Origin: Sporichthyaceae bacterium
Lineage (GTDB): Bacteria; Actinomycetota; Actinomycetes; JACCUZ01
Assembly (NCBI GenBank): GCA_013698395.1
Contig: JACCUZ010000341.1
Location: forward strand, 1 to 6,539
DNA: 6,539 nucleotides
Direction: 5' to 3'
The notes under the pieces are model-generated. The model was not told the DNA's origin and made no database searches. It saw nothing but the letters and a program-made list of their open reading frames with translations. The position numbers and the translations under genes were made by a program. Shown in pieces: positions 6,187 through 6,539 of this stretch (the first letter of the stretch is position 1; every line of letters begins with the position of its first letter).

Positions 6187-6259
6187 GCCGGCGTGGCGCA
6201 ACTGGCAGCGCACCCGACTTGTAATCGGGAGGTTAGGGGTTCGATTCCCCTCGCCGGCT
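6187..6259 (+). tRNA. tRNA-Thr (anticodon TGT)
   Basis: A complete 73-base cloverleaf. The acceptor arms GCCGGCG and CGCCGGC pair perfectly over 7 bp. The D arm is GCGC-AACTGGCA-GCGC, the anticodon arm is CCCGA-CTTGTAA-TCGGG, and the T arm is AGGGG-TTCGATT-CCCCT with the conserved TTCGA. The anticodon is TGT at 6220-6222, which reads ACA threonine codons. The discriminator base is T (6259), and the CCA tail is not encoded, as is usual in actinobacteria. The gene lies just downstream of the sugar kinase. Its 3' end faces an integrase gene, so it is the likely integration target of the element to the right. Confidence 0.97.
6235..6259 (+). other. Probable integration site (att core) in the tRNA 3' half
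   Basis: Tyrosine recombinases of actinobacterial integrative elements and phages commonly cross over in the T arm and acceptor 3' strand of a tRNA gene, and the element carries a copy that restores the tRNA. Here the T arm and 3' acceptor strand lie 112 bases from the stop codon of a tyrosine recombinase gene. The second att copy is not in the window, so the exact core and its length are unknown. Confidence 0.45.
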
Positions 6260-6318
6260 CTTGTATTTCCGCAGGTCAGCACCTTGATCGCTTGTCCCGA
6301 CGTCTTCCGGGGGAGGCT

Positions 6319-6342
6319 CTTGCTAACACCCTTGCTAACACC
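6319..6342. repeat. Perfect tandem repeat, 2 x 12 bases, between tRNA and integrase gene
   Basis: CTTGCTAACACC occurs twice back to back (6319-6330 and 6331-6342) without a mismatch. It is comparatively AT-rich for this region and noncoding. The place, between the likely att core and the integrase gene, and the 12-base period, close to one helical turn, suit arm-type binding sites for the integrase or an excisionase. That function is inferred. Confidence 0.8.
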
Positions 6343-6350
6343 AGCGCTGG
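6341..6350. repeat. Perfect 10-base palindrome CCAGCGCTGG
   Basis: The palindrome overlaps the last two bases of the tandem repeat and is bracketed by a wider inverted pair, ACCAG (6340-6344) and CTGGT (6358-6362). It lies 21 bases beyond the integrase stop codon. It could be a protein-binding site or a weak transcript-end hairpin for the integrase gene; there is no T run. Confidence 0.5.
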
Positions 6351-6371
6351 GGGAACACTGGTCAAGGACCG

Positions 6372-6539
6372 TCAGGACGACGTCGCGACCGCGTGCGCGA
6401 ACACGTCCGCGACGCCGGCCGCCTGCTCCCGCAGGACGTGCGCGTAGACCCGCAGGGTGATGGCCGGGTCGGCGTGCCCGAGCCGTGCCGCGACCACGTG
6501 AACAGGTACACCGGCCAGCAGCAAGGTCGTCGCGTGCAG
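6372..6539 (-). CDS. Tyrosine recombinase (phage-type integrase), C-terminal 55 residues; 5' end outside window
   Basis: Reading the minus strand from the right edge gives an open frame of 55 codons ending in TGA (6374-6372). It begins LHATTLLLAGVPVHVVAARL, which matches the region just after the conserved catalytic Arg-His of box II; those two residues would be encoded immediately outside the window. The second conserved histidine is in LGHAD (fragment residue 22) and the catalytic tyrosine is in LRVYAHVL (residue 32). The remaining tail, REQAAGVADVFAHAVATSS, is typical of actinobacterial phage and integrative-element integrases. The enzyme would insert and excise the element at the neighbouring tRNA-Thr gene. 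Its 3' end faces the tRNA. The N-terminal arm-binding domain and the catalytic Arg and Lys cannot be checked. Confidence 0.93.
   Translation of the reverse strand: MHATTLLLAGVPVHVVAARLGHADPAITLRVYAHVLREQAAGVADVFAHAVATSS

Larger units (their letters stand above)
6260..6539. mobile_element. Left edge of a tRNA-integrated element (prophage or integrative element)
   Basis: From the tRNA-Thr 3' end rightward the window shows a 112-base noncoding stretch with a tandem repeat and palindrome. It is followed by the 3' end of a tyrosine recombinase gene reading toward the tRNA. This arrangement (tRNA, att region, int) is the standard end of actinobacterial integrative elements and temperate phages. 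The type of element and its other end lie outside the window. Confidence 0.6.

Noticed and set aside
6319..6342. Tandem repeat read as a CRISPR array
   Set aside because: There are only two 12-base units with no spacer between them, and no cas gene is visible.
6173..6460. Open frame crossing the tRNA gene and the integrase tail
   Set aside because: It translates through a perfect tRNA cloverleaf and antisense to the integrase; there is no ribosome binding site.

Overview
The window is a high-GC stretch with dense coding, ATGA-type gene overlaps, GTG starts and few Shine-Dalgarno sites. Together these suggest an actinobacterium; the genus cannot be read from the sequence. Four layers are visible: a sugar ABC transporter operon, an amylosucrase gene coupled to an acetyltransferase gene, a PfkB-family sugar kinase, and a tRNA-Thr gene that appears to mark the edge of an integrated mobile element.

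Layout. On the plus strand from the left edge lie the 3' part of a sugar-binding protein gene (1-534), a strong stem-loop (548-584), and two permease genes of the MalF/MalG (CUT1) type (599-1606 and 1603-2514, overlapping by 4 bases). Only 12 bases separate these from a convergent minus-strand pair: a GNAT acetyltransferase gene (4482-5087) followed, with a 1-base TGATG overlap, by a 651-residue amylosucrase-type GH13 gene (2527-4482). A 99-base divergent intergenic region rich in inverted repeats leads to a plus-strand PfkB sugar kinase (5187-6152). tRNA-Thr(TGT) lies 34 bases further on (6187-6259). After the tRNA come a perfect tandem 12-base repeat and the last 55 codons of a tyrosine recombinase on the minus strand (6372-6539, continuing off the right edge). 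No stretch over 300 bases lacks a gene.

How the genes may work together (inference). The transporter would import a sugar, plausibly sucrose. The cytoplasmic amylosucrase would convert sucrose into alpha-1,4-glucan plus fructose, and the PfkB kinase, most likely a fructokinase, would phosphorylate the released fructose. This would be a sucrose-to-glycogen-like-polymer route that needs no activated nucleotide sugar. No ATPase subunit, invertase, sucrose phosphorylase or dedicated regulator is visible; the transporter may use a shared MsiK-type ATPase encoded elsewhere.

The right edge is a classic tRNA-integrase junction. The sucrose genes lie on the presumed chromosomal side, and the mobile element would extend rightward beyond the window. 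I see no clearly new system. The most unusual points are the acetyltransferase-amylosucrase coupling, the structured divergent promoter region, and the repeat array between the tRNA and the integrase gene.
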